In this document: positions 23,056 through 30,204 of the stretch, piece by piece
Position numbering within the stretch: the first letter of the stretch is position 1
Layout of the letters: the number at the start of each line of letters is the position of its first letter
Assembly (NCBI GenBank): GCA_902774165.1
Contig: CACYHJ010000004.1
Coordinates: 1-30,204, forward strand
Length of the DNA: 30,204 nucleotides
DNA from: Oscillospiraceae bacterium
GTDB lineage: Bacteria; Bacillota; Clostridia; Oscillospirales; Acutalibacteraceae
Direction: 5' to 3'
The notes under the pieces: model-generated
The model's input: the letters and a program-made list of their open reading frames with translations, nothing else
Told to the model about the DNA's origin: nothing
Database searches by the model: none
Program-made: the position numbers and the translations under genes

Positions 23056-23859
23056 ATGCAGATCGTTTGTATGGACGACGAGGTCCTGATTCTGGAAATG
23101 ACCGTTTCCATGTGCAGAGAGCTGCCTTCGGCGCCGGACGTAACCGGCTTCCACCGGTCGGACGATACGCTCGCGTGGCTGAAGGACCACCGCGCCGATA
23201 TCGTGATTCTCGATATCAATATGCCGGATACGGACGGCATCACGCTGGCGGCAAGAATCAAGGAGCTTCAGCCGGACGCGGCGCTGATCTTCCTGACCGG
23301 TTATTCCGAATACGCGCTGGACGCCTTCGGGCTGCACGCGTCCGGATACCTGTTGAAGCCCGTCAACGCGGAAAAGCTTGCCGCTGAGGTCGAATACGCG
23401 GCAGCCTGCAGGGTCGCGAAAAAAGAGCCTGCCCGCGTCGTTGTGAAAACCTTCGGCGAATTTGATATTTTCGTCGGCGATCAGCCGGTGATTTTCAAGC
23501 GTGCGCGTGCAAAAGAGCTTCTGGCATACCTGATCGACCGCCAGGGCGGCTTCGTCACGCGGGCGAACGTTTTTGCGGCGCTTTGGGAAGACGCGCTGTA
23601 CGACCGCTCGATGCAGAAGCAGCTGGACGTGATTATCCGTTCGCTGAAGTCCACACTGGAGGAATACGGAATCGGGGATATCATCGAGATCCGGAAGGGA
23701 CAGATGCGCGTATTGCCGGAGAAGCTGGAATGCGACCTTTACCGGTTCCTTCAGGGAAACATCGACGCGGTGGACGCCTACCGCGGCGAATATATGAACG
23801 CCTATCCCTGGGCAGGGATGACGGAAAGCTACATGGGCAGGCTCGGCCTGCCGAAATAA
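23056..23859 (+). CDS. Response regulator with SARP-type DNA-binding domain
   Basis: A 267-residue protein. ATG 23056 was chosen because the receiver domain starts there (MQIVCMDDEV); GGGAG lies about 12 nt upstream, a loose spacing. Receiver domain 1-118: acidic pair Asp7-Asp8, phosphorylation site Asp53 in ILDINMP, Thr81 and Lys101 in YLLKPVN. The DNA-binding winged helix spans 130-222 (VKTFGEFDIFV, KELLAYLIDRQGGFVTRANVFAALWED, MQKQLDVIIRSLKSTLEEYG), typical of SARP/OmpR-like effectors. A short BTAD-like end follows (YRGEYMNAYPWAGM). It should bind the tandem 11-bp repeats at its own promoter and at the GH4 operon. First gene of a five-function operon. Confidence 0.9.
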   Translation: MQIVCMDDEVLILEMTVSMCRELPSAPDVTGFHRSDDTLAWLKDHRADIVILDINMPDTDGITLAARIKELQPDAALIFLTGYSEYALDAFGLHASGYLLKPVNAEKLAAEVEYAAACRVAKKEPARVVVKTFGEFDIFVGDQPVIFKRARAKELLAYLIDRQGGFVTRANVFAALWEDALYDRSMQKQLDVIIRSLKSTLEEYGIGDIIEIRKGQMRVLPEKLECDLYRFLQGNIDAVDAYRGEYMNAYPWAGMTESYMGRLGLPK

Positions 23860-23880
23860 TACATAAAGAGGATGTTTGCA

Positions 23881-25413
23881 ATGCTTCGTAAAACAGTGAG
23901 CCGCCTTGCCATGCGTCTCATGGTCATCAAAGGGAACGGAAGTCTCCGCCGCCTCGAACGCGGCGCGGAAGCGCCGATGAAAATCAACCTGATCACCGCC
24001 TCAAAGGTGCTCGGGTATTCCCGCACCTCCGGCTCCTCCGGCGTGCCGAAGTACATTCCGGCGACAACCGCCTCCTTAAAGGCTTACGTTCGCTACACCT
24101 GGACCCGGGCGCTGGCGCTGGGCGCAAAGGCGCTGAAGGAACAGGGAAAAAAATACCTTCCCGGCAGGGGCGTGTACCTGTCGCCCGCGACAAACGAGAC
24201 GCTGCCGGACGGCACGCCCTGCAGCAACATCGCCGAGATCGGCGCGCGGGAATACGGACGGTTCTACCCCTTTATTCTGATGCAGCCGTCCAGGCGGATG
24301 TACGACATGCACGACGGGGACTATATTTACTGCATGTACCGTTTCGCGCTGGCGGATCCGGACGCAACGTTCATGTTTTCGGTCTTTTTCAGCGTCAACG
24401 TCAGCCAGCTCTCCTATCTCAGAAAGAACTGGCGCACGATTGTGGACGACATTGAAAAAGGCGGCATCAGCGAAAACGTCGACCTGACGCCGGAGGCGCG
24501 GAAGCATTACGAAAAATACGCCAAGGCGGATCCCGCGCGGGCGGCATATCTGAGAAAACAGTTCGAGCAAGGTTTTGACGGGACGCTGCTGCGCCGTCTG
24601 TGGCCGAACCTGGCGGTGATCTGCGGCATCGGAAACGCCTCGTTCAAATCCGCGGCGGACCATATCCGCTCCGTGGCCGGGGACGTCCCGTTTGATTTTT
24701 CCATCTACGGTGCGTCCGAAGGCCTTGTGGCGGCTTGCTATGCCCTGGAAAGCACCGATATGCAGCTGCTCACCGACAGCTGCTTCTATGAATTCGTCCC
24801 CTACGGCGAGGAGCCGGAGCGGTATCTGACGCTCGATCAGGTGGAAATCGGACAGAAATATGAAATTCTGATCACCACGCAGGCGGGCCTTTACCGCTAC
24901 CGGCTGAAGGACGTGGTCGAGGTCAGGGGATTCCGGGGCAAATGCCCGCTGGTGTCTTTCGTCTTCCGGAAAGGACAGATGTTCAATATCGCCGGGGAGA
25001 AGTTCAGTGAGGAGGACGCCCGCACCACCATCGAGATGTTCGAGAAGGCGCACGGGATCGAAATCGACCACTGGATCTTCTATCAGGACGAGAGTGTACA
25101 GCCGAACCGTTACGCGCTGATTGTGGAAAGCGACGCGGACGTGGACTGGGACGGGAGCATCGACGAGATCGAGGAGCTGATCGGGCACTGCAACAAGCGT
25201 TACCCGAGCCAGCGGACCAAATTCTATATCGACCGTCTGGTTATCCGGCACCAGATCCCCGGCACCCACGACGAATGGGCGCGGCGCTGTATCGCACAGG
25301 GCGCGTCCGCCGCGCAGATCAAGCCGGTCCATTCGCTGGACAACGAAACAAAACGTGAATTCTTCCTCAGCAGGATACAATCGCCGACCGATGATGAAGG
25401 AGAGAGCCTATGA
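23881..25413 (+). CDS. Auxin-GH3-type acyl-acid amido synthetase (ANL superfamily), short N-terminus
   Basis: A 510-residue protein. ATG 23881 was chosen because AAAGAGG lies 9 nt upstream; ATG 23872 directly abuts it. The family adenylates a carboxylic acid and joins it to an amine, often an amino acid. Motifs: ATP loop RTSGSSGVPKYIP, FSIYGASEG, LYRYRLKDVVEVRGF and FNIAGEKFSE. Family members I know have about 60-70 residues more before the ATP loop (a helical GRxxGF / VPL-Y region). Here the N-terminus runs from a short basic helix straight to MKINLITASKVLGYSRTSG, so this part appears deleted in frame. Not related to glycoside hydrolase family 3. Substrates are unknown. Its stop overlaps the next start (ATGA). 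Confidence 0.85.
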   Translation: MLRKTVSRLAMRLMVIKGNGSLRRLERGAEAPMKINLITASKVLGYSRTSGSSGVPKYIPATTASLKAYVRYTWTRALALGAKALKEQGKKYLPGRGVYLSPATNETLPDGTPCSNIAEIGAREYGRFYPFILMQPSRRMYDMHDGDYIYCMYRFALADPDATFMFSVFFSVNVSQLSYLRKNWRTIVDDIEKGGISENVDLTPEARKHYEKYAKADPARAAYLRKQFEQGFDGTLLRRLWPNLAVICGIGNASFKSAADHIRSVAGDVPFDFSIYGASEGLVAACYALESTDMQLLTDSCFYEFVPYGEEPERYLTLDQVEIGQKYEILITTQAGLYRYRLKDVVEVRGFRGKCPLVSFVFRKGQMFNIAGEKFSEEDARTTIEMFEKAHGIEIDHWIFYQDESVQPNRYALIVESDADVDWDGSIDEIEELIGHCNKRYPSQRTKFYIDRLVIRHQIPGTHDEWARRCIAQGASAAQIKPVHSLDNETKREFFLSRIQSPTDDEGESL

Positions 25414-26285
25414 AATGTCCCAAATGCGGAGGAGAGATCCCCTTTTACGACTTAAAACCGAACTGTAAGCATTGCGGCGTCAACATCCGGTACTATACAC
25501 AGGAAGGCAAGCTGATCCGGGACGCGAAACGCACGGAACTGGAGGGCGCCGCCGCCCGGATGGTGATTGCGCGGATCAAAGCGCAATTCATCGGCGGGAA
25601 GCTTGTCATTACTCGGCTTGTTTTCACGCTGCTGGCCGCAGCTGCGCTGCTTGTGCCCTTTGCAGAGGCGCATTTCACCGCCCCGTTTATGGATCAGAGC
25701 CTTTCGGTCGGCATCATCGGCCTGATTCAGGGCTTCGGCGGCGGAACGGACGGGCTGATCATGAGCCTGCCGGCCTTTTTCAGCGGCACCGTATACGCGG
25801 CCGCGTCGAAGGCGATGATCCTGCCGGCGGTTTTCTTCGTACTCACGGCGCTGCTTGACGTGCTGATCATCCTGGCGCTGATCGTCGGGTTTCTGAATCT
25901 GACAAAAAGCGCGAAATTCATGCGCAATACCGCGCTGGTAGGATGCATTACGGCGCTGGCCGGGCAGATCGCGACCCTGATCCTGCTTTCCGGGACCGTA
26001 AAGACCGACGCCGCGGGCGTTTCGATCGGCTTCGGCGCGCTGGCCGCCGCGGCGATGTTTGCCGCGCTGTTTTTCCTGAACCGGACGCTGCTGAAAAAAG
26101 GGATCGAGCCGGTTTACAAAGAAAACGATATCAAGCGCAGGGAGCTTCTGAAAAAATACCGCGCCGGCGAGGTGGATCTCGACAGCCTTCCGCTGCCGGT
26201 CTTCGAGAGCGAAGACGAGCACGACGCCCGCATGAAGGCGCTGGAAGAAGCGCTGCGCGCGGAAGAGGAGGGGAAGGAACTATGA
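25410..26285 (+). CDS. Zinc-ribbon multi-pass membrane protein
   Basis: A 291-residue protein of unknown function. It starts with ATGA overlap to the amido synthetase, with AAGGAG 7 nt upstream. A zinc ribbon opens the protein (Cys3, Cys6, Cys19, Cys22: CPKCGGEI, CKHCGV). After a basic linker there are about four membrane helices (66-88, 136-164, 173-196, 207-228) and a long loop 90-130 after the first helix. The C-terminal 60 residues are charged and helical (KRRELLKKYRAGEVDLDSLP, EALRAEEEGKEL). Such zinc-ribbon membrane proteins are common but uncharacterised in Clostridia. Coupling to the next gene, also membrane-anchored, suggests the two work together (inference). Confidence 0.75.
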   Translation: MKCPKCGGEIPFYDLKPNCKHCGVNIRYYTQEGKLIRDAKRTELEGAAARMVIARIKAQFIGGKLVITRLVFTLLAAAALLVPFAEAHFTAPFMDQSLSVGIIGLIQGFGGGTDGLIMSLPAFFSGTVYAAASKAMILPAVFFVLTALLDVLIILALIVGFLNLTKSAKFMRNTALVGCITALAGQIATLILLSGTVKTDAAGVSIGFGALAAAAMFAALFFLNRTLLKKGIEPVYKENDIKRRELLKKYRAGEVDLDSLPLPVFESEDEHDARMKALEEALRAEEEGKEL

Positions 26286-27382
26286 GCAAAATCGGCAAAA
26301 AAGGGAGGCGCGCGCTGATCGCCCTGACGGTGGTCGCGCTGATGGCGGGCTGCTTTGTCGCCGTCGGCCTGTATGCAAAGAATGAAATAAACAAGCCGAA
26401 ATTCGAAAACAACGAACCGCTTGTTTCTTCCGTCACAAAGCTCCCCAAAAGCAAAAGCGACGTTCTGGCATATCTTCACCGGCTGTATGACGACGCCGTC
26501 AACGCCGACGACGTAGAAGTGAGCTGGCATACGGACGTAAAGAAAAGCGATTACGCCGACCCCATGGTCACCCCCTTTTCCGAGTCGGACAACAAGGTGA
26601 TCGAATACGTGCTGAAGCAGGCGGGAGGCAACCTGTTCAGCGATCTCTATCCCCGGGAGGACGGCGTTCTGAAAAGCGCTGACAAGGGTGTATTTGCCTT
26701 CGATCTGGACGACGCCGACGTGCTGAGCGTTACCGCGGAACAGGGGGAAGGCAATAACGACGGCTTTTACTTCTTCACGCTTGAGGTTTCACCTGACGTC
26801 ATTGACGACGCGGCGATCACGGCCGGCGAGGTTTTCGCGAAATATAAAGACGCCGTTTCCGGAGCGTTCGCCGTAGAGGACGCGTCGGTCGAAACGCAGG
26901 GCGTCAGGATGTCGTTCCGTGTGGAGCGCCAGTATGACGAGCTGGCCTCGGTGGAGATCACCCGCAGCTACCGGGTCAAAGCGTCGGTCCGCCCGCAGAA
27001 CGATTTCACCGTCATGACCTCCGGCGGGGACGCGCCGGTAACGGTGGAGTTCCCCTATGAGGCGACGGAAAAGATCAGCTTCTATTATTACGGCGCGTAT
27101 TTTACGCAGAACTGGTTCGCGATCAAGCCCGGCGACTGGCAGGCGATTCCCGCAAGAGTCCACGTGCACGCGGATGAAGCGCAGGAAAACTTCAAAATTA
27201 CCTACACCTCGTCGGATCCGGACGTGCTGACCGTGGATGAGGACGGCGTGATGCGGGTCGAAACGAAGGGCGTCTCGGACGAAACGGTGACCGTCAGCAT
27301 GACGCTGGAATACGACGGCCATGTTTATTCCGATGATATTACGGTCTATATTACGACGAAGGAGGTGAAGACCGGTGAGTGA
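26282..27382 (+). CDS. Membrane-anchored extracytoplasmic protein with C-terminal Big2/Ig-like domain
   Basis: A 366-residue protein. ATG 26282 overlaps the previous stop (ATGA) with purine-rich GAGGAGG upstream. Residues 10-32 are one hydrophobic segment. It contains LMAGC, which weakly resembles a lipobox, but the hydrophobic stretch continues past the Cys, favouring a simple anchor. The middle part (about 45-270) is unrecognised and rich in Asp and Val. Residues 290-360 look like a Big2 fold (ITYTSSDPDVLTVDEDGVM, TVSMTLEYDGHVYSDDITVY). A role as a surface binding protein for the glycan, perhaps with the zinc-ribbon partner, is inference. Its end overlaps the transporter start by 8 nt. Confidence 0.7.
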   Translation: MSKIGKKGRRALIALTVVALMAGCFVAVGLYAKNEINKPKFENNEPLVSSVTKLPKSKSDVLAYLHRLYDDAVNADDVEVSWHTDVKKSDYADPMVTPFSESDNKVIEYVLKQAGGNLFSDLYPREDGVLKSADKGVFAFDLDDADVLSVTAEQGEGNNDGFYFFTLEVSPDVIDDAAITAGEVFAKYKDAVSGAFAVEDASVETQGVRMSFRVERQYDELASVEITRSYRVKASVRPQNDFTVMTSGGDAPVTVEFPYEATEKISFYYYGAYFTQNWFAIKPGDWQAIPARVHVHADEAQENFKITYTSSDPDVLTVDEDGVMRVETKGVSDETVTVSMTLEYDGHVYSDDITVYITTKEVKTGE

Positions 27383-28163
27383 GAATAAAAAATCCGCCGT
27401 CGAGATCGACGAAAAAGAACTGAGCTCAAACGTATTCCGAAGCTACAACTACGTCGGCACAAAAGAAACGGTCGCCTATCTGTTCAACGACTGGTCCAAC
27501 GCCTTCAATATCAACGGCTACAGTCAGCGTTATATCTGGGACGTTGTGAAGATCGACTTCGGCATTTCCGCCATCGTCGGCTTGTTTACCGGCGCATGGG
27601 ATATCATCAACGACACCTTTATTTCCGCCATCGTGGACAACACCCGTACGCGGATCGGCAAATTCCGGCCCTATCTGGTCCTGTTCCAGATCCCGATGAC
27701 ACTGATCGGCCTGCTCTACTGGTTCCTGCCCTATTTCTTCCCGGGCACCCCGGGGACGCACATCCCGAAATTGATTTTCTACTTCGCGTTCAGCGTTCTG
27801 ACCGAGACGGCCGGAACCTTCACCGGCGTCGCCCGCAGCGGCTACATGAGCACCATCACGCCGAACCCGAACGAGCGTGTGCGGCTGATCACCCTCGCCG
27901 AGCTCCTGACGGGTTATATGGGCGAGGACGTGCCGGGTTATGTGTTCGGATTCATGTACGACATGATCACCACCGGCAGATGGAAGCTCCAGCTGCGCAC
28001 CATCTTCATGGGCATGGGCGTGGGCTGCGCGCTGATCTCCTCCGCGTTCACCTTCTGGTTCTTCCTGCAGTCTGACGAGCGCGTGCCCCAGTCGCTGGAA
28101 CGCCCGGACCTGAAGGCCGGTTTCAAGGCCATCGTGACAAACTACCCGGTGCTGCTGATATGA
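27375..28163 (+). pseudogene. N-terminal half of a GPH-type sugar transporter (split gene)
   Basis: A 262-residue open frame with GTG start 27375 after AAGGAGGTG (7-nt gap). It has about six membrane segments and the GPH-family loop DNTRTRIGKFRPYL after WDIINDTFISA, so it encodes helices 1-6 of a glycoside/pentoside/hexuronide:cation symporter (MFS superfamily). It stops at TGA 28161-28163 in what should be helix 7 (TNYPVLLI). The second half continues in another frame at 28160. A half-length GPH protein is not known to work alone. The break looks like a small deletion with a frameshift, or an assembly fault. If whole, it would be the sugar importer for the degradation system. Confidence 0.75.
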
Positions 28164-28813
28164 TCAACACCGCAAAAGCGCTGGTGAGCGGCATCTCCGC
28201 GCCGGTTGGCAGCATCAGCTACGCCTTCGTCGCGCCGCTGAGAAAACGCTTCTCCTCCAAATTCCTCTGGGTCGGATCGGACTTCTACGGCGACATGGTC
28301 ACCCTCGGGTTCTTCGGCCTGGGCATGATCAACAAGAATTACCTGAAGCTGAAGCCCATGCTGATCGGCTACGGCTTCACCGAGTTTTTCGGTAAGCTGC
28401 TGTTCGGCGTCAACAAGGTCATCAACGCGGATCTGTGGAACGAGGCGATGGACTACTGCGAATGGAAGAACGGCTACCGCATGGAAGCCACGACCGGCGT
28501 CGCAAAAAGCCTTGTCGCCAAGCTGCAGGGGATTTTTATGGGAACGATCAATAACTTCGTCATGAAGAAGGTCGGCTATGTGCAGGGTCTCAAGATCGGC
28601 ACCCAGAGCGAGAAAACCAAATTCTGGCTCTTTGCCCTTTCCACCGTCATCCCGTTCCTTACCAGCATTCTCGGCATCGTGCCGAAGATGCTCTGGCCCA
28701 TCAACAAGAAAAAACGCGCCCAGATGTATTATGAACTTGCCGAGCGCAGAAACAAGATGGTGACCGACTACGTTGAAAGCGTCAATGAAAAAACGGACCC
28801 GGAAACGGTCTGA
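28160..28813 (+). pseudogene. C-terminal half of the split GPH-type sugar transporter
   Basis: A 217-residue frame that opens with ATG 28160, overlapping the TGA of the first half (ATGA) but without a Shine-Dalgarno. It resumes at what looks like helix 8 (ISAPVGSISYAFVAPLRKRFSSKFLWV), contains the GPH motif DYCEWKNGYRMEA and ends with helix PFLTSILGIVPKMLWPI and a charged tail. Compared with intact relatives, most of helix 7 appears missing between the halves, perhaps 20-30 codons (estimate from memory of the family). A two-subunit transporter made by coupled translation is a less likely alternative. It is followed by a strong terminator. Confidence 0.75.
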
Positions 28814-28827
28814 GTAAGACAAAAATA

Positions 28828-28863
28828 AAATCGGGGTCGACGGTATTCCGTCGGTCCCGATTT
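28828..28863. terminator. Strong bidirectional rho-independent terminator
   Basis: A 16-pair stem with two wobble pairs (AAATCGGG... against ...CCCGATTT) and the loop TATT. A-rich sequence precedes it (AAAAATA) and T-rich sequence follows (TTTCATTTTA), so it can end transcripts from both sides. It sits between the convergent transporter and MdoB-like genes. Confidence 0.88.
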
Positions 28864-28891
28864 CATTTTACCCTTTTTACGGACGTCTTGT

Positions 28892-30204
28892 TTACGGCGC
28901 TCCGGCCTGCGTCGTCCCGGCGGCGGGCGCCGGGATTCCCTGAAGAAGCCGTTCGTCATAGAACCGGCTGCCCTTGGACAGCTCGGTGTTCACATACTTT
29001 TTGCCGTACTGCTCGAGAATGGTCTTTTCGCCGCTGAACAGGTTGGTACCCAGCCCCAGCCGTTCCCCCTCGATCCTGCCGCCGAGGGCGGCGACCGTTG
29101 TGGGGAACAGATCCCAATTGGACCACTGACGGTTCCTTGTGACCTTCCGGTCCGGCGTTTTCAGCGTCGGCGCCGGGTTCAGGATGCAGTGGTACTGGGT
29201 GCGGTGATAATCCTTCGGAAACCGGTAGTCCTCGAAAAACCGGGTCTCCATGCTCAGATGGTCGCCGATCAGCACCACCGTGGTATTTTCATAGAAGGGC
29301 TGTTCCCGCAGCCACGACAGGAACGCCGCCACGTCCCGGTCGCTGTTCCACAGCGCGTTGGCGTAGGGCGAGGGATACGGTTTTGCCTTGCCGGGCGAAA
29401 CGTACCCGTCCGGCCGGTGGGTGTCCGCGGTCTCCATCAGGAAATGGAAGGGTTTGCCGGTCCGGGACAGGCGCAGGATCTCCTCCTTCGCGAATTTGTA
29501 GAGCTTGTCGTCCTCAACGCCCCACCAGACGTGATAATCCTCGGGGACCATCCGGTGTTCGACCATATAATCATAATCCATCAGCTTCCAGTTGGCGTGG
29601 TTCTCAAACAGATACCGCAGGCTGCCGAATTTTCCGCTGGCGCCGAACATCGCCGTCTGTTCATATCCCTGCCGCTCCAGCAGCTCGCCCAGCGTATACG
29701 CGCCGGGCAGGAACTTCCCGTCCTTGCCGTAGGTATGGGCAAAATCCGTCACCTTCATCGGCAGACCGGTGAGCTGGTTGGTCATGGAAGCAACGGACCA
29801 CTGGGTGCCGGTGCTGGTATCCGGGCCGCCGAACTCGTTGTCCGAATCGGAGAACACGACGCCGCTGCGGGCAATCTGCGTCAGATTCGGGATCAGGTTC
29901 ACCTCCGGGAAACCGCCCTCCGCCTTCGACATAAAGCTGTTTTCCATGGATTCAAGGTACAGATATACCAGATTCCGCTTTTTCTCCGGCCAGCGGATCT
30001 TTGCCGCGCGCGGATCCACGTAGGCGGTTTCGATCAGGTCCGAGCGGGCAAAGAACGCGTTCAATCCCTGCGACAGGTGAAAACCGCGGAAGCCGTAGGT
30101 CAGCCCGCCGGCAAAAACCGCGGCGGCAAGCGCGAGACAAACGCCCCGGCGGACCGCCTGCGGCAGAACCGTCCGGCGTGCAGCCCAGACCACCGAACCG
30201 GAAA
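28892..30204 (-). CDS. MdoB/LtaS-like phosphoglycerol transferase (sulfatase superfamily), 5'-partial
   Basis: The frame is open to the window end, so the N-terminal membrane part is missing; a GTG at 30193 is not convincing as a start. The first visible helix (CLALAAAVFAGGLTYGF) is the last membrane segment before an extracellular catalytic domain. Motifs: YLYLESMEN with a metal-binding Glu (around base 29953), TGTQWSVASM containing the likely catalytic Thr (around base 29806), METADTHRPDG, and VLIGDHLSM with the metal-binding Asp-His pair. The pattern is closest to OpgB/MdoB, which transfers phosphoglycerol from phosphatidylglycerol to glycans; LtaS builds lipoteichoic acid by similar chemistry. 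Its link to the neighbouring phosphoesterases is speculation. Confidence 0.85.
   Translation of the reverse strand, partial: SGSVVWAARRTVLPQAVRRGVCLALAAAVFAGGLTYGFRGFHLSQGLNAFFARSDLIETAYVDPRAAKIRWPEKKRNLVYLYLESMENSFMSKAEGGFPEVNLIPNLTQIARSGVVFSDSDNEFGGPDTSTGTQWSVASMTNQLTGLPMKVTDFAHTYGKDGKFLPGAYTLGELLERQGYEQTAMFGASGKFGSLRYLFENHANWKLMDYDYMVEHRMVPEDYHVWWGVEDDKLYKFAKEEILRLSRTGKPFHFLMETADTHRPDGYVSPGKAKPYPSPYANALWNSDRDVAAFLSWLREQPFYENTTVVLIGDHLSMETRFFEDYRFPKDYHRTQYHCILNPAPTLKTPDRKVTRNRQWSNWDLFPTTVAALGGRIEGERLGLGTNLFSGEKTILEQYGKKYVNTELSKGSRFYDERLLQGIPAPAAGTTQAGAP

Noticed and set aside
23881..25413. Glycoside hydrolase family 3, suggested by the name GH3
   Set aside because: The motifs are those of the auxin-responsive GH3 acyl-acid amido synthetases of the ANL superfamily. 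They have nothing in common with the glycosidase at 3829-6285.
26282..27382. Confident lipoprotein call from LMAGC
   Set aside because: Position -3 is Met and the hydrophobic stretch continues well past the Cys, which fits a transmembrane anchor better.
28160..28813. An independent small membrane protein gene
   Set aside because: Its sequence is the second half of a GPH transporter (DYCEWKNGYRMEA and YAFVAPLRKRF), directly following the first half.
28971..28985. A further operator copy (TTGGACAGC) near the MdoB-like gene
   Set aside because: It is a single half-match inside coding sequence with no tandem unit and no -10 at the right distance.

Overview
The window suggests a gut-type member of the Clostridia (Oscillospirales/Ruminococcaceae-like). 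The basis is moderately high GC, strong AAGGAGG-type ribosome binding sites, tightly packed ATGA-overlapping operons, LytS/YesM-type sensing with a SARP-type response regulator, Gram-positive signal peptides and an MdoB/LtaS-like enzyme. The genus cannot be read from the sequence. I see no rRNA, tRNA, CRISPR array, integrase or insertion sequence. The longest stretch without a gene is about 210 bp (21450-21658).

Layout. (1) 1-1311, plus strand: the 3' part of a GH43 glycosidase with a discoidin-like domain. Its Fn3-like tail is cut off by an in-frame TAA. (2) 21449 down to 1374, minus strand: a roughly 20-kb array of twelve closely spaced genes that looks like one glycan-degradation operon. 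In order of transcription it encodes a GH4 enzyme, a PfkB kinase, an unrecognised probable barrel protein, a cytosolic metallophosphoesterase, three paralogous DUF5060/DUF4038 (apiosidase-like) enzymes, a membrane-anchored or secreted metallophosphoesterase, GH116, GH3 with a PA14 insert, a secreted GH43-like propeller and a GH18-like protein. (3) 21450-21658: a divergent promoter region. (4) 21659-28813, plus strand: a histidine kinase, then a separately promoted group of response regulator, auxin-GH3-type acyl-acid amido synthetase, zinc-ribbon membrane protein, anchored Ig-like protein and a GPH sugar transporter split into two pieces. (5) 28892-30204, minus strand: the C-terminal part of an MdoB/LtaS-like phosphoglycerol transferase, facing the transporter across a strong bidirectional terminator.

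The main finding is regulatory. A 25-bp sequence occurs twice with no mismatch and in opposite orientation, once before the GH4-led operon and once before the response-regulator gene. Each copy holds two tandem 11-bp units (TGTCCAACAAA). In both places the last unit ends exactly 8 bp from an extended -10 element (TGA-TATAAT and TGA-TACTAT). An 11-bp period and an 8-bp gap to the -10 match the known geometry of SARP-activated promoters, and the adjacent response regulator has a SARP-type DNA-binding domain. I infer that the kinase senses a glycan signal and that the regulator switches on both its own operon and the degradation operon. The kinase has its own sigma-A-like promoter and a terminator, so it is probably made independently of this loop.

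How the genes may cooperate (inference). Secreted or anchored enzymes (GH43-like, GH18-like, two apiosidase-like proteins, one phosphoesterase) would trim a glycan outside the cell. Oligosaccharides would enter through a transporter. Cytosolic GH3, GH116, GH4, the third apiosidase-like protein, the second phosphoesterase and the sugar kinase would finish the job. The only transporter visible is the split GPH gene, so either import is provided from elsewhere or the system is decaying. The nonsense codon in the GH43 gene, the split transporter and the short N-terminus of the amido synthetase all point to decay or to assembly errors.
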